This document shows positions 54,601 to 64,000 of a stretch of DNA of 64,000 bases, in pieces. The notes beneath the pieces are model-generated. The model was not told where the DNA came from, did no database searches, and saw nothing but the letters and a program-made list of their open reading frames with translations. The DNA is from Diplonema papillatum. Taxonomy: Eukaryota; Euglenozoa; Diplonemea; Diplonemida; Diplonemidae. Both the position numbers and the translations under genes were made by a program. How positions within the stretch are numbered: the stretch's first letter is position 1; every line of letters begins with the position of its first letter. The stretch spans positions 62,001 through 126,000 of the forward strand of contig JAPJBO010000386.1 of assembly GCA_030068145.1 (NCBI GenBank), in the 5' to 3' direction.

Positions 54601-55075
54601 GGCGGCCGACCGAACCGACTGACCCCGCTGCACACTGGAACACGGAGTTGCAGTGCCCGAGAGCGTCCACTATACGGAGATGATGGCGGCCGACCGAACC
54701 GACTGGCCCCGCTGCACACTGGAACACGGAGTTGCAGTGCCCGAGAGCGTCCACTATACGGAGATGATGGCGGCCGACCGAACCGACTGACCCCGCTGCA
54801 CACTGGAACACGGAGTTGCAGTGCCCGAGAGCGTCCACTATACGGAGATGATGGCGGCCGACCGAACCGACTGGCCCCGCTGCACACTGGAACACGGAGT
54901 TGCAGTGCCCGAGCCGACCGAACCGACTGGCCCCGCTGCACACTGGAACACGGAGTTGCAGTGCCCGAGAGCGTCCACTATACGGAGATGATGGCGGCCG
55001 ACTGGCCCCGCTGCACACTGGAACACGGAGTTGCAGTGCCCGAGAGCGTCCACTATACGGAGATGATGGCGGAAA
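54601..55075. repeat. 84-bp tandem array, about 5.5 units
   Basis: Units run GGCGGCCGACCGAACCGACT through CACTATACGGAGATGAT. The period was measured at 54601 and 54685, with two internally shortened units near 54910 and 55000. On the minus strand the 84-bp (28-codon) period gives a repeated LGHCNSVFQCAAGPVG frame with no other sign of coding. Confidence 0.93.
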
Positions 55076-55192
55076 TCTTAGCGGAACGAGCTGGGCTTGA
55101 GGCACGTAACTGGGTGGCCGGAACCCCACGACCCCCTGGTCGCGGGCGGAGGCGGTGCGCGCTGAGAAGTTCGACTTTCCATTTGTGCGCGT

Positions 55193-55243
55193 TTTTGCCC
55201 CAAATACCCCAAAGTGTGGTATTTGGGGTATTTGGGGCAAAAA
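55193..55243. repeat. Perfect hairpin before the right duplicate
   Basis: TTTGCCCCAAATACCCCA and TGGGGTATTTGGGGCAAA are exact inverse arms around a short AAGTGTGGTATT-type loop, followed by a poly-A/T tract. It is a strong stem-loop of unknown role, lying about 140 bp before the segmental duplication starts. Confidence 0.85.
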
Positions 55244-57869
55244 AATTTTTTTTTTTCTGACCGCCCACCGTGGTGACCACCTTAGAGTGTGACAGGTAGC
55301 GTCTCCCCCCTCCACAGTGAAAATAGCCTGAGGGGGGGGTCAGCCGGCTGATGGATGGATGGATGGTTCTTAACAAGATGCCTGGTTCGGGCACCCACCC
55401 GAATGCTGGCCCTGGACGCCTATGCGAAGGGAACCACGCGGTAATCCGGAGTGTGGCTCTACGCGTGCCAGCTGCCCGGGAGACAAGTGCGCTGAATGGG
55501 CAACATGGGCCCTACAAGCATAGGAAGAAGGTGAGAACGCAAGCACGGCAGCGGCAGCAACACCCCAATAATCAACGACAATAAAATGAAGCAGTAGGCA
55601 CACCGCGTTCGTTCCCAACACCCAGACCCGACCAAGCAACCGCCAAACCCCAAGAAGTACTAATCTCACGGCAACAGCCCAAACAACTTCCCCTAGCACC
55701 CTCGTGTGACAAGAATCCTCCAGTCCTCGAAACCCCCCGTGGATCTTCCATACCATAAGCAGAAATATAGTTGGACCGGAAATATGTTGGACCGGACATA
55801 AGTTGGACCGCGGACGACCAAAACAATTGGACCATTTTGTCCGGTCCAACATATTTCCGCCCAGGCACGTATCCACTTAGGCGGGGTTGGGTCGATGGGC
55901 ATGAGGTAAAAATGTCCCTTGACAAATGGGTAGTCAGGCGCGAAGATGCGTTGGGTTTCTTGAGCGTACCAAGATCGTCGTTTATTGGCGGCTCATACTT
56001 TTTCCTTCACTGTCAGCCAACCTCGAGCCACCTCGTTTGCACTCTACCAAAGCACTGGGACAGACGGTGGACGCATCTTGGTCCACCCTCGGCACTGACC
56101 AACCGCAACCGGTCGCGATCAAACATCCTTCCACGCAAGGAAGATCTTGTGATTCCACCGCAGGGCCATGGCGACCAATGGCTGGACCATGGCCAGGGTG
56201 CTTCGTTGCGAGTTGCTGGAGGGAACTCAGCGGGTTACGCAGCGCCGCGCAGTGTTCGGGAACTCCTGGCGGCGGACCCATGCGCGACTACGGAGTGGAG
56301 CGAGTGCTGGCCAGCCGCAAAACTGCACCAAGTACACAGAACCCCCCGAAAAAAGTTGGCCGGACAAAAGTTGGACCACCAGAGCCCAAAATAGGTGAGT
56401 TGGACCATTTTGTCCGGTCCAACTTATTTCCGTTTACGGTATTTGCCTTTCAGAGTTGACCGCATTGTTGCCCACGACTCAGTCCAAAAAATGGATGCCA
56501 AGCCTGTCCGGCATAAGACGCACGCAGGCAGAGATATTCGTAACCTCCTGGGCCAAACGCAAGATACCAGAGCGTCTTCCGTGCAACTCTATTTCTGGTA
56601 CCAGGACGTACCTGTGCACGACTCTGCTCTGAGAGACAAGGACGCCTCCTCACTCGCGCTCCGTCTCTTCCGATGTTATTGTCCCGTGTTCCCACCGCAT
56701 CGAGCCACAGGGAGGTCGTGTTCGAGTGTTCACGTTTGCCTTGGAGTGGGGGAAACCTGGATTAACGCGGTCTGCCTACGCGCGGGGCTCTCAAGCACTG
56801 GGTTGACACTTTGCTCTGCTCTCCCAGCCCCATTTTGACGAGTTAGGTGAAAAAGAAGCCGGTTCTTCTGAATGTGTGCTTCCCTTGCCACAGTTTCTTC
56901 TTGTTTCACCCCAAACCACCTGCCAAAACATCTTATGCGTTGCATAAGTTATGCTGTGGAAACACCTTCTCATTGATGGGGACCCCGAAATGCGGTGGTT
57001 GAAGGACGTGAATATGCGAAGAAGAAGTTCATCCAAACTTGATTGTTGGTGAGACTTGAATGTTTGATACGACGGTCGCCACTGAGTGAATCTGACTGTG
57101 ACTGGTAAATACGCCCATGTCTTGATGACGGTTACTGCCAAATGAAACTTCCGTTCCGAGAGCCTCGACGAGAGGGATTTTAGCTCAAGTTCGAGGCTTC
57201 GTAGAGAGCTCCCTGGGGGTTTCACCAGCATTAGACCCAGAACCGGGTCTAGTTCGGGTTGGTCCGGGTTTGGTCTAGGGGCATCGACCAAAAAGCAGCC
57301 ACAAAACATGGCAGAAGGGTCAGACTGTGACAGAAATGACTCAGGATGTAGTCTTTTGTGCCCAGGAATGCTCCAAGGTTTACATGGGGTGGTCACCAGG
57401 TGGACAGGGAGAATCACAAGTTATTGTGGGTTATCATGTGCTTTGTTGTGTGGGCCCCAGGTTGGAGACCTCGGGAAGCAGCAAGCACGTAGCTTCTGGA
57501 GAACCGGAAGTGGCATGGGTACTCAGCGATTCACAATCGCTAGAAGAGCTCAACCAAGTCCAAGACTTCGGGCCGCATTGGGCTCGTGTACCGTGGGAGA
57601 CCTTTCTCGGCGGAGCCGTCTATCCAAGGTGTTCGGCAGGGTTTAGGGAGCGCATCCAGCCTGGTCAACCCGTTCTTCTGTTCGTTGCCGGGTCCTTTGA
57701 CCGCTTCTTCCCAAGCGTGCTGTTTACCGTCACCGCAGGGATACTTCCCCAGGCGGGATTTCTCGGCTGCTGGCCTTTCCAGGTTCTTCTTCATCGCCGC
57801 CGCTGCGACTTTGGGCCATGACATGACGCCTGCCAACGCTGAGCGGGACTTCGTCCAGATGCCGGCGAT

Positions 57870-58355
57870 ATCAGGGCTTGCATAAAGACAAGCAGCCCTG
57901 ATGCGCGTGGCCTTCTCCACGCTTCGTCCTGCGACGTGCCTAAAAGCAGAACCTTGCAGGACAAGCAAGGACTGGTGTACGGTGACGTCCCGCACCGCGT
58001 GAATAAGGAATTGGTCGACTTGGGTTGAAGGTGGATGGCTCAACGACACGCGTAATCTCTGGAAACGGATAAGCTACGGATCCGAAGACCCTAACCCCAC
58101 AAGGGAGCAGCTGCCGTCTTCCCATCATTGGATAAGTAAAGCGACAACAAGAGTAGTGGTATTTCATTGTTGCGGCCTCCCACCTATTCTACACCTCTCG
58201 TGTCACTGCACAAAGTCAGACTAGAGTCAAACTCAACAGGGTCTTCTTTCCCCGCTGACAGTTTCAAGTCCGTTCCCTTGACTGCTGTTTCGCCAGATAG
58301 TAGGTAGGGACAGAAGGAATCTCATTGGTCCATTCATGCGCGTCTTTAATTAGAA

Positions 58356-58415
<60 letters not shown>

Positions 58416-59740
58416 ACCTGATCTCTCAGCGTTGACATTCAGGGCACTGGGCAGAAGTCACATTCCACTCGCCACCGCTGTGATGAAGCGAAATGCTGTG
58501 GTTTAATTAACCAGTTGGATTCCTCTTGTTCGTAACAGTTCCAAGCTGACACTTCATTGCGGGCACAACATGCAAGAAGGCCTGGAAGGAATCAGGAGCC
58601 GCGGGTAGCACCCGAGAGCGCCACTCACAGCACCTTCAATCTGAGCCCAGACCTGACCCGCACTGACAATCCCGCATGTGTCCTCAGAGCCAATCCTTTT
58701 CCCGAAGTTACGGATCCAGTTTGCCGACTTCCCTTACCTACATTGTTCTGTCGGCCAGAGGCTTTTAGCCTAGGAGACCTATTGCGGTTAACGGTACGGC
58801 CCGATGCAAGAGAATGAGATCTCCCCTGTTTTTTCCATGCACATCCACAAGACACCCTACTACACGAAGAAGTGCAGCTTTCCAGGATAGTTAACCCTGT
58901 CCCCGCGTGAAGCGTTTCAAGGGTCAACCCTTCCTTCAAAAAGAGACGACTGCATCATCCGGGGCTGAGGACATGGTCAACAGCATCGTCAATGTGTCAC
59001 CACTTCCGATCTCTGCATCCGGGTTGCGGAATGTTCACGCATTCCCTGTTCGGCAATCCTGCACGTCCGAGCAAGCTCGTCAGTGGCAGCTTTGAGGCGA
59101 GCAATTACACCTTGCCTTTGGACCGACTGACCCATGTCCAATTGCTGTTGACACGGAAACCTTCTCCACTTCGGCCTTCAATGTTCTCCATTGAATAGTT
59201 CGCTACTACAACCAAGATCTGCACTCATCCACGCTCCATCGAGGCTCACGCCAACGACTTCGCGGCGTGGACCACGCACTCCTACGCACGCCTGGCTTTG
59301 TGATACCAGTAGCGGCCAACTATGGGTGGTCGCTTGAGCATCATCCATTTTCGGGACCGGTGCATCGGACAGGTGAGTTGTTACACACTCATTATCGGAT
59401 GCCGACTTCCATGGCCACCGTCCTGCTGTCAAGATGAACCGACACCCTTCGTGGAAGCCCCTTCTTGTTGTCACCCAACCACAAGGTGTAAAGTACACCG
59501 CGGAACCGCAGCATCAGGCAATTGAAGATTGTCCAAAGGGTGTGAACGTGTGAACAGCGGATTTCACTGGGTGTCAGCAGAATACCAACCATCCGTCGGC
59601 TCGTCCACCAACCACAAACCCAGCAGAGGTGACCAGCCCGCACGAAATTATCGCGGAATCGGTGCCTGTACCGTGTTTACTGCGGTTCGCCAAATAATTG
59701 CATCGTTCACGTGCCAAAGCAGACACCATTATTTGCTTTG
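57870..59740 (-). rRNA. Large-subunit (25S/28S) rRNA fragment, partial
   Basis: Reading the minus strand from 59480 downward gives the ordered conserved blocks of a eukaryotic LSU rRNA: AGCAGGACGGTGGCCATGG, GAGTGTGTAACAACTCACC, TGCAGATCTTGG, GTCAGTCGGTCC, GTAGGTAAGGGAAGTCGGC, CAAGCGCGGGTAAACGGCGG, ATGACTCTCTTAAGGTAGC, AGCGGGGAAAGAAGACCC and GTGTAGAATAGGTGGGAG, ending in a variable region near 57900. The 5' third and the 3' end including the sarcin-ricin loop are missing. Several normally invariant positions are altered (for example after GCATGAATGG). It is therefore an isolated, probably non-functional fragment of nuclear type rather than a working rDNA unit. Edges are approximate; 58110-59480 is secure. 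Confidence 0.85.
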
Positions 59741-59890
59741 ATTGGCTTCTATTCGAGACTGGAGGTCCTATGAACATGCAATGTGAATAGCCTCTATTCG
59801 AGCCAATCCGGCTTTTGTCTATGGAAAAGTGTATTGTTTTTGGACTAGATAATCGTGCGGAGCAAGCTTTTTTTTCCTGCCAAAATGCAT

Positions 59891-59948
59891 AGGGGTGGCA
59901 GAGTGAGCGGGCGGCGGCCTTCAGCCCGGGTTCGAACCCCGCCCATCA
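59891..59948 (+). other. tRNA-like pol III promoter motif, left arm
   Basis: The A box is TGGCAGAGTGA (59896-59906) and the B box GGTTCGAACCC (59929-59939). The intervening segment differs from that of the opposite arm. This is the point at which the left duplicate (48641) is truncated, inside TTCGAACCCCG. Confidence 0.6.
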
Positions 59949-61363
59949 CACTTTTTCGGTCGAAGATTGTTTTCGAGGTTTGTTGCGTTTCGGGGTCCAA
60001 TGTGCCCGAAAATTGCGTATTTTGCGGAGTTTCTCAGTACCTCGCGGTATTTGGGCCACCACGGGAAACGGAATCGGGGGTCCGGGGTCTCCCCCCCGGG
60101 TAGTGCTGGCGCCGAACTTGCCATCACAGGCTACCAAGCCGAACTCAGCATCACCAGAACCCGAACTTTGCTTTGCTTCACCAGAACTTAGCTTCGCCCG
60201 ACTCAGCTGCGCCCGAACTTTGGTTCACCAGATATTTTCATCGCCCGAACTTAGCTGCGCCCGAACTTTACTGTTTCCCGAACTTTTACAGCTGCCTCCA
60301 GTCTCGCCCCGCGCCGGCCTTTAGCTGAGCGCACGTACTTTGCTCGAGCGCATAGTAAGCAAATAAAAGCAAATAAAAGCGAATAATAGGCAAATAAAGG
60401 CAAATCTAAGCGCAGCACAGCGGGCCGCTTGCGATGTTGTAGCCTGCGGGCTGCCAACTCAGCACTGCGAGCTGAAGCTCTGTTCGCAGCACTGCGGGCT
60501 GGCTTCTCAGCTCTGCGGGCTGAGGTTCACAGCACTGCGGGCTGGCTTCTCAGCTCTGCGGGCTGGGTTACCTGCACAGGAGCATTCTCATGCACTACCT
60601 GTGTTGACACAGGCCCTTCCGGTAGAGTTCATCTGAGCTTTGCATAACCTTGGAAAGCTGGCTTCGTACCAGGGGTGTTTTCGCTACACTGCGAATGTCA
60701 CCTACTCACCTCTCAGTTGGAATCAAGGGTGCAGCAGTTTAACCTCACTTCTTTGAACGGATTGACCACAACCTCATCCATCAGGTGCTGGCAGAGCAGG
60801 GACAGGGAGTACGTGCGCTCGGCTAAAGGCCGGCGCGGGGCGAGACTGGAGGCAGCAGCTAAAGTTCGGGAAATAGTAAAGTTCGGGCGAAGCTAAGTTC
60901 TGGTGAAGCAAAGTTCGGGCGCAGCTGAGTTCGGGCGAAGCAGAGTTCGGGCGAAGCAAAGTTCTGGTGAAGCAAAGTTCGGGCGCAGCTGAGTTCGGGC
61001 GAAGCAAAGTTCGCACGAAGCTCACTGCTCAGCGCGCTGCTCAGTTCCGGTGAGATGATGCAAAGTTTGGGCGAAGCTACGTTCTGGTGAAGCAAAGTTC
61101 GGGCAGCTGAGCTCGGGCGAAGCTAAGTTCTGAAGCAAAGTTCGGGTTCTGGTGGTGCTGAGTTCGGCATGTAGCAAGTTTGGCCTGTGATGGCAAGTTC
61201 GGCACCAGTACCCGGGGAGACCCCCGGACCCCCCCCGACTCCGTTTCCCGGGGTGACCCAAATACCGCGAGATGCTGAGAAGCTCCGCCAAAAACGCAGT
61301 TTTCGGGCACATTAGACCCCGAAACGCAACAAACCTCGAAAACCATCTTCGACCGGAAAAGTG

Positions 61364-61420
61364 TGAGGGGCGGGGTTCGAACCCGGGCCGACCGGCCTGA
61401 AGGCCACTCTGCCACCCCTT
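61364..61420 (-). other. tRNA-like pol III promoter motif, right arm (right duplicate)
   Basis: Identical to 50136-50192 in the left duplicate. Confidence 0.6.
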
Positions 61421-63011
61421 TGTATTTTGCCACGGGAAAAAAAGCTTGCTCCGCACTATTTTCTAGTCCAAAAACAAAACACTTTTTCATAGACAAAAGC
61501 CGGGTTGGCTCGAATAGAGGCTATTCACATTGCGACCTCCAGTCTCGAATAAAGGAACTGCATCAACGAATCCACAAGACCAGACTGTAAGAGCCGAACC
61601 AAACCACCATCGCAAAAAAAGAAAGTGCCGTTTGTGGCGGTCGAGGTGGTCGTTGACGAGGTGATGCAGCCACCGCAAAGTGTACCATATACTGGATGAC
61701 GCACGAATGGTTGAAGAAACATTTAGGCTTGGAGGTGCGGCGGGGAAGCGAGGCGCCGCCACTTTGCACCGTCCGGTGCTCTGATACACTTCGCAAATAC
61801 AACACATCACAACCCCCCGAATCAACAAAACCCCAAGATCCACACCGTAAGCGCCCGAATCAAACCACCATGGCAAAAAAGGAAAATGCCGTTCGTGAAG
61901 GTCAAAGTGGTCGTTGACGAGGCGATGCGGACTCCGCAGAATGGACCGTAAACTGGATGACGCGCAATGACAAATGTTTGAACAAGGGATTAGACGTGGA
62001 GGTGCAGCGGAAGCGAGATGCCGCCACTTTGCACCGCCCGGTGCACTACAGCTCGCAAACCCGACCCGCAACACATCACAAAAACGACCCGAATCAACAA
62101 AACCGTACGAGCCCGAAAAAAAAAGAGAAAATGCCGTTCGTGCGTACGGCTGCGACGAACACGGTTCCAATCCAGTTATTGGGTGGTTGACGGCGGCGCA
62201 TCCGCAGCAGCAGCGAAGTCAACCACCGCCACCGTCCACGCGCTGGCGGGTATGAACACGAAACCTTCCGAACCACGGAGAAGAAGAAGAAGAAGAAGGC
62301 AGAGGAGAACCGGGGGTAGTGAAGCAACGAACCCGCGGGGTATCGGCACCAGTCTGTCGTGAGCGTGCCACACCCTGGCTAAGACAAGCACATTTGGCCA
62401 GGCGTGCAGGAGATTACTTGCGCACGTGCCAGGCAAGCACCGCCAGCACAGGTCGCAAGTGCCAGCGAGGTAGCCACATGGGGACCCCCAGTCCCAAACA
62501 GGGAAACTCCCCGAAACTCCCCGAAACTCCCCGAAACTACCCGAAACTCCCCGAAACTTGGGTCAGGATCAGGTGGTCTTGGGTCCAAAGCAAATCTGGT
62601 GCCCTTCTATCCCGGTTCGGGATATAAGGGCACATATTTGTTTTGAACCGGGATATAAGGGCACCAAATTTGTTCTGAACCGGGATATAAGGGCACATAT
62701 TTGTTAGGGGCGGGATATAAGGGAAATTTACCAAAAAAGAAAGAAAGCGTAATGACAACATTATTGCCAGAAGGCGGCTTAAGCTGATGCTGCACACTAC
62801 ACATGGTCCGAAGCACCGGCTTAAGCTGATGCTCCTGTACATGGTGGCTTAAGCTGGTGCTGTGGTCCGAAGAACAGGCGTTCTCGACTAGCGGGGAGAT
62901 CATGCAGAATCTCAGTCTCATCGCAGATCTGATTTGCAAACGCCCGACTTCAACCATCGAAAAACAAACAAGCAGAACACTCAACGGAAAAAGGGAAAGA
63001 GAACTGTGACT

Positions 63012-63659
63012 ATGAGCGTCGCGTTGACCACCAGGAGCGCAGTTCTGCTCGGGTCCAGGGCGTGTTTCAACGGCCTCGTGCTGATTTTGTTGCTGTTTGT
63101 GTGGTACCTTCCCGACTCGTTGTACAACGACCACGTAGACGACGGGTATCCGACTTATGCTATTCATCAAATGAAAGTGGGATTGTTTACGGCGTCGTGG
63201 GACCACTACACGGCGGTGTTCACGACGGAGCAGGCCTTCGAATACATGCGCATCGACGTCCACTTCGCGAGAGGCATCCAGGCGTGCACGCAACTGGCGT
63301 TGTTTTCGACGTTTGCTTCCTTACTTTTGTTCACACTCGCCGTGTTCGCAGGGAACCATGCCGGCCTGCGGTGTTGCACTGCGTGCCTCGACGTGCTCTC
63401 CGGCGTATTCGCCCTCACAGCGGCCATCTTGAACTTTTCCCACACCATGAAATACTACGTGGGGCCCGGGTTTCCGCTGCTTCTCGTGGCCTCCCTGTTC
63501 TCGTGCTGCACCCCTCTGTGCGCCTGCTTTGTGGAGCCGACGTGCATCGATTTCGTCAGGGGCACCGACAACGGCACACAGAAGGAAGCAGCAGGCACCA
63601 ACATGAACGCCGTTCTGATCCAGAACGATGGGCTTGGAGAACTTGAGAGCGCGTCCTAA
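63012..63659 (+). CDS. Predicted four-helix membrane protein, copy 2
   Basis: Full-length duplicate of the gene at 51785-52432, also 215 residues. Only two nearby replacements were noticed, just before helix 4, where HNMTYY of copy 1 becomes HTMKYY. The change removes the NMT sequon and adds a Lys. Upstream arrays and the first 3'-end partial copy (63851 onward) are also present. Both genes remain open, so either both are used or the duplication is too young for decay. Confidence 0.75.
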   Translation: MSVALTTRSAVLLGSRACFNGLVLILLLFVWYLPDSLYNDHVDDGYPTYAIHQMKVGLFTASWDHYTAVFTTEQAFEYMRIDVHFARGIQACTQLALFSTFASLLLFTLAVFAGNHAGLRCCTACLDVLSGVFALTAAILNFSHTMKYYVGPGFPLLLVASLFSCCTPLCACFVEPTCIDFVRGTDNGTQKEAAGTNMNAVLIQNDGLGELESAS

Positions 63660-64000
63660 GCATCGAACCGAACGCAGAGCAGCAAGACATGTTCTGGCAG
63701 CAACGCTTTGCAGTGTCCGTTGACAGTCTTTTTTCACATAAGAGCCAGCTTCGAATGGTCATACAGGAAACCCCCCAGAGAGGTTTATACCCTGTACACG
63801 CGAACAACCAATATTTGCAAAACCAGCAAACCATCTATGGGCCGCCTTTCTGCAGCCGACGTGCATCGATTTCTTCAGGGGCACCGACGACGGCACACAG
63901 AAGGAAGCAGCAGGCACCAACATGAACGCCGTTCTGATCCAGAACGATAGGCTTGGAGAACTTGAGAGCGCGTCCTAAGCATCGAACCGAAAGCAGAGCA

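Larger units (their letters stand above)
59751..61550. mobile_element. Foldback element, complete copy
   Basis: The outer left end ATTCGAGACTGGAGGTC is the inverse of the outer right end ACCTCCAGTCTCGAAT (61535-61550). Inverse homology continues inward through TGAATAGCCTCTATTCGAGCC, the tRNA-like motif, CACTTTTTCGGTCGAAGA and the TTCGGGCGAAGC inner repeats, so each arm is roughly 500 bp. The interior is as in the left copy. No coding sequence for mobility is present. The right-copy inner repeat is 64 bp shorter than that of the left copy (49570-49800). Confidence 0.82.
55385..64000. repeat. Segmental duplication, right copy
   Basis: Partner of 46163-52773. It contains 2,070 bp (57863-59932) absent from the left copy. 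The left boundary is at GTTCGGGCACCC (55385), outside which the two copies differ; the right boundary is beyond the window. Confidence 0.97.

Noticed and set aside
54563..55315. 250-codon minus-strand repeat protein (LGHCNSVFQCAAG units)
   Set aside because: The 84-bp DNA period is divisible by three, which keeps the frame open by chance; changes are not biased to third positions and no start or flanking domain is seen.
1..64000. CRISPR array, prokaryotic operon or riboswitch
   Set aside because: The tandem arrays have no unique spacers between short repeats, no cas genes occur, and the genome is eukaryotic with spliced exons.

Overview
The window is nuclear DNA from a eukaryote, most likely a single-celled protist or alga. 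The evidence is spliced exons with GT-AG and one GC-AG intron, kilobase-scale satellites, several eukaryotic transposon classes, a piece of cytoplasmic-type large-subunit rRNA and pol III box motifs. I cannot name the species; a chromerid-like or other algal protist is only a guess. Real coding sequence occupies a small fraction of the 64 kb, and the rest is repeats, transposons and decayed duplicates.

Region 1 (1-4850) is a 191-bp satellite. Region 2 (4959-41851) is one very large plus-strand gene for a ClpB/HSP101-type AAA+ disaggregase. Five good exons (A 6125-6685, B 10241-10714, C 36012-36266, D 37418-37718, E 41175-41851) join in phase into about 755 residues with two nucleotide-binding domains and a coiled-coil middle domain. 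The N-terminal substrate domain is not in the window. The protein ends in a basic cluster that looks like a nuclear localisation signal. Four of the five exons are preceded by decayed partial copies of themselves: one copy of A, three of B, two of D and one of E.

The 25.3-kb intron between exons B and C (10715-36011) is a transposon graveyard. It holds a small inverted-repeat element with GGAAAC hexamers (13118-14361) and a hAT-like transposon with a 680-residue transposase and long subterminal 41-bp arrays (14447-19025). It also holds minus-strand LINE fragments, into one of which a tyrosine-recombinase retrotransposon has inserted (22316-26236). That element has the order Gag/PHD, recombinase, RT-RNase H, which resembles VIPER. 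Further along are a decayed USP-type deubiquitinase plus zinc-finger reading frame (29189-30441) and an internally deleted second hAT element (34574-35915). A repeated module with a minus-strand hAT-like SEAAVERHFS motif recurs through the intron. The D-E intron (37719-41174) is almost entirely two tandem arrays with 185-bp and 179-bp units.

Region 3 (41852-64000) holds two small plus-strand membrane-protein genes: a four-helix protein (51785-52432, with a second copy at 63012-63659) and a 94-residue single-helix protein (53490-53774). Both also show repeated partial exon copies. A near-identical segmental duplication links 46163-52773 to 55385-64000. The right copy carries 2,070 bp that the left lacks. 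That segment contains a minus-strand LSU rRNA fragment and the outer left arm of a 1.8-kb foldback element whose arms carry tRNA-like A and B boxes. The left copy looks like a microhomology deletion.

The unifying pattern is local duplication: exons, introns and repeats are copied in tandem and then decay, and this affects three unrelated genes in the window.
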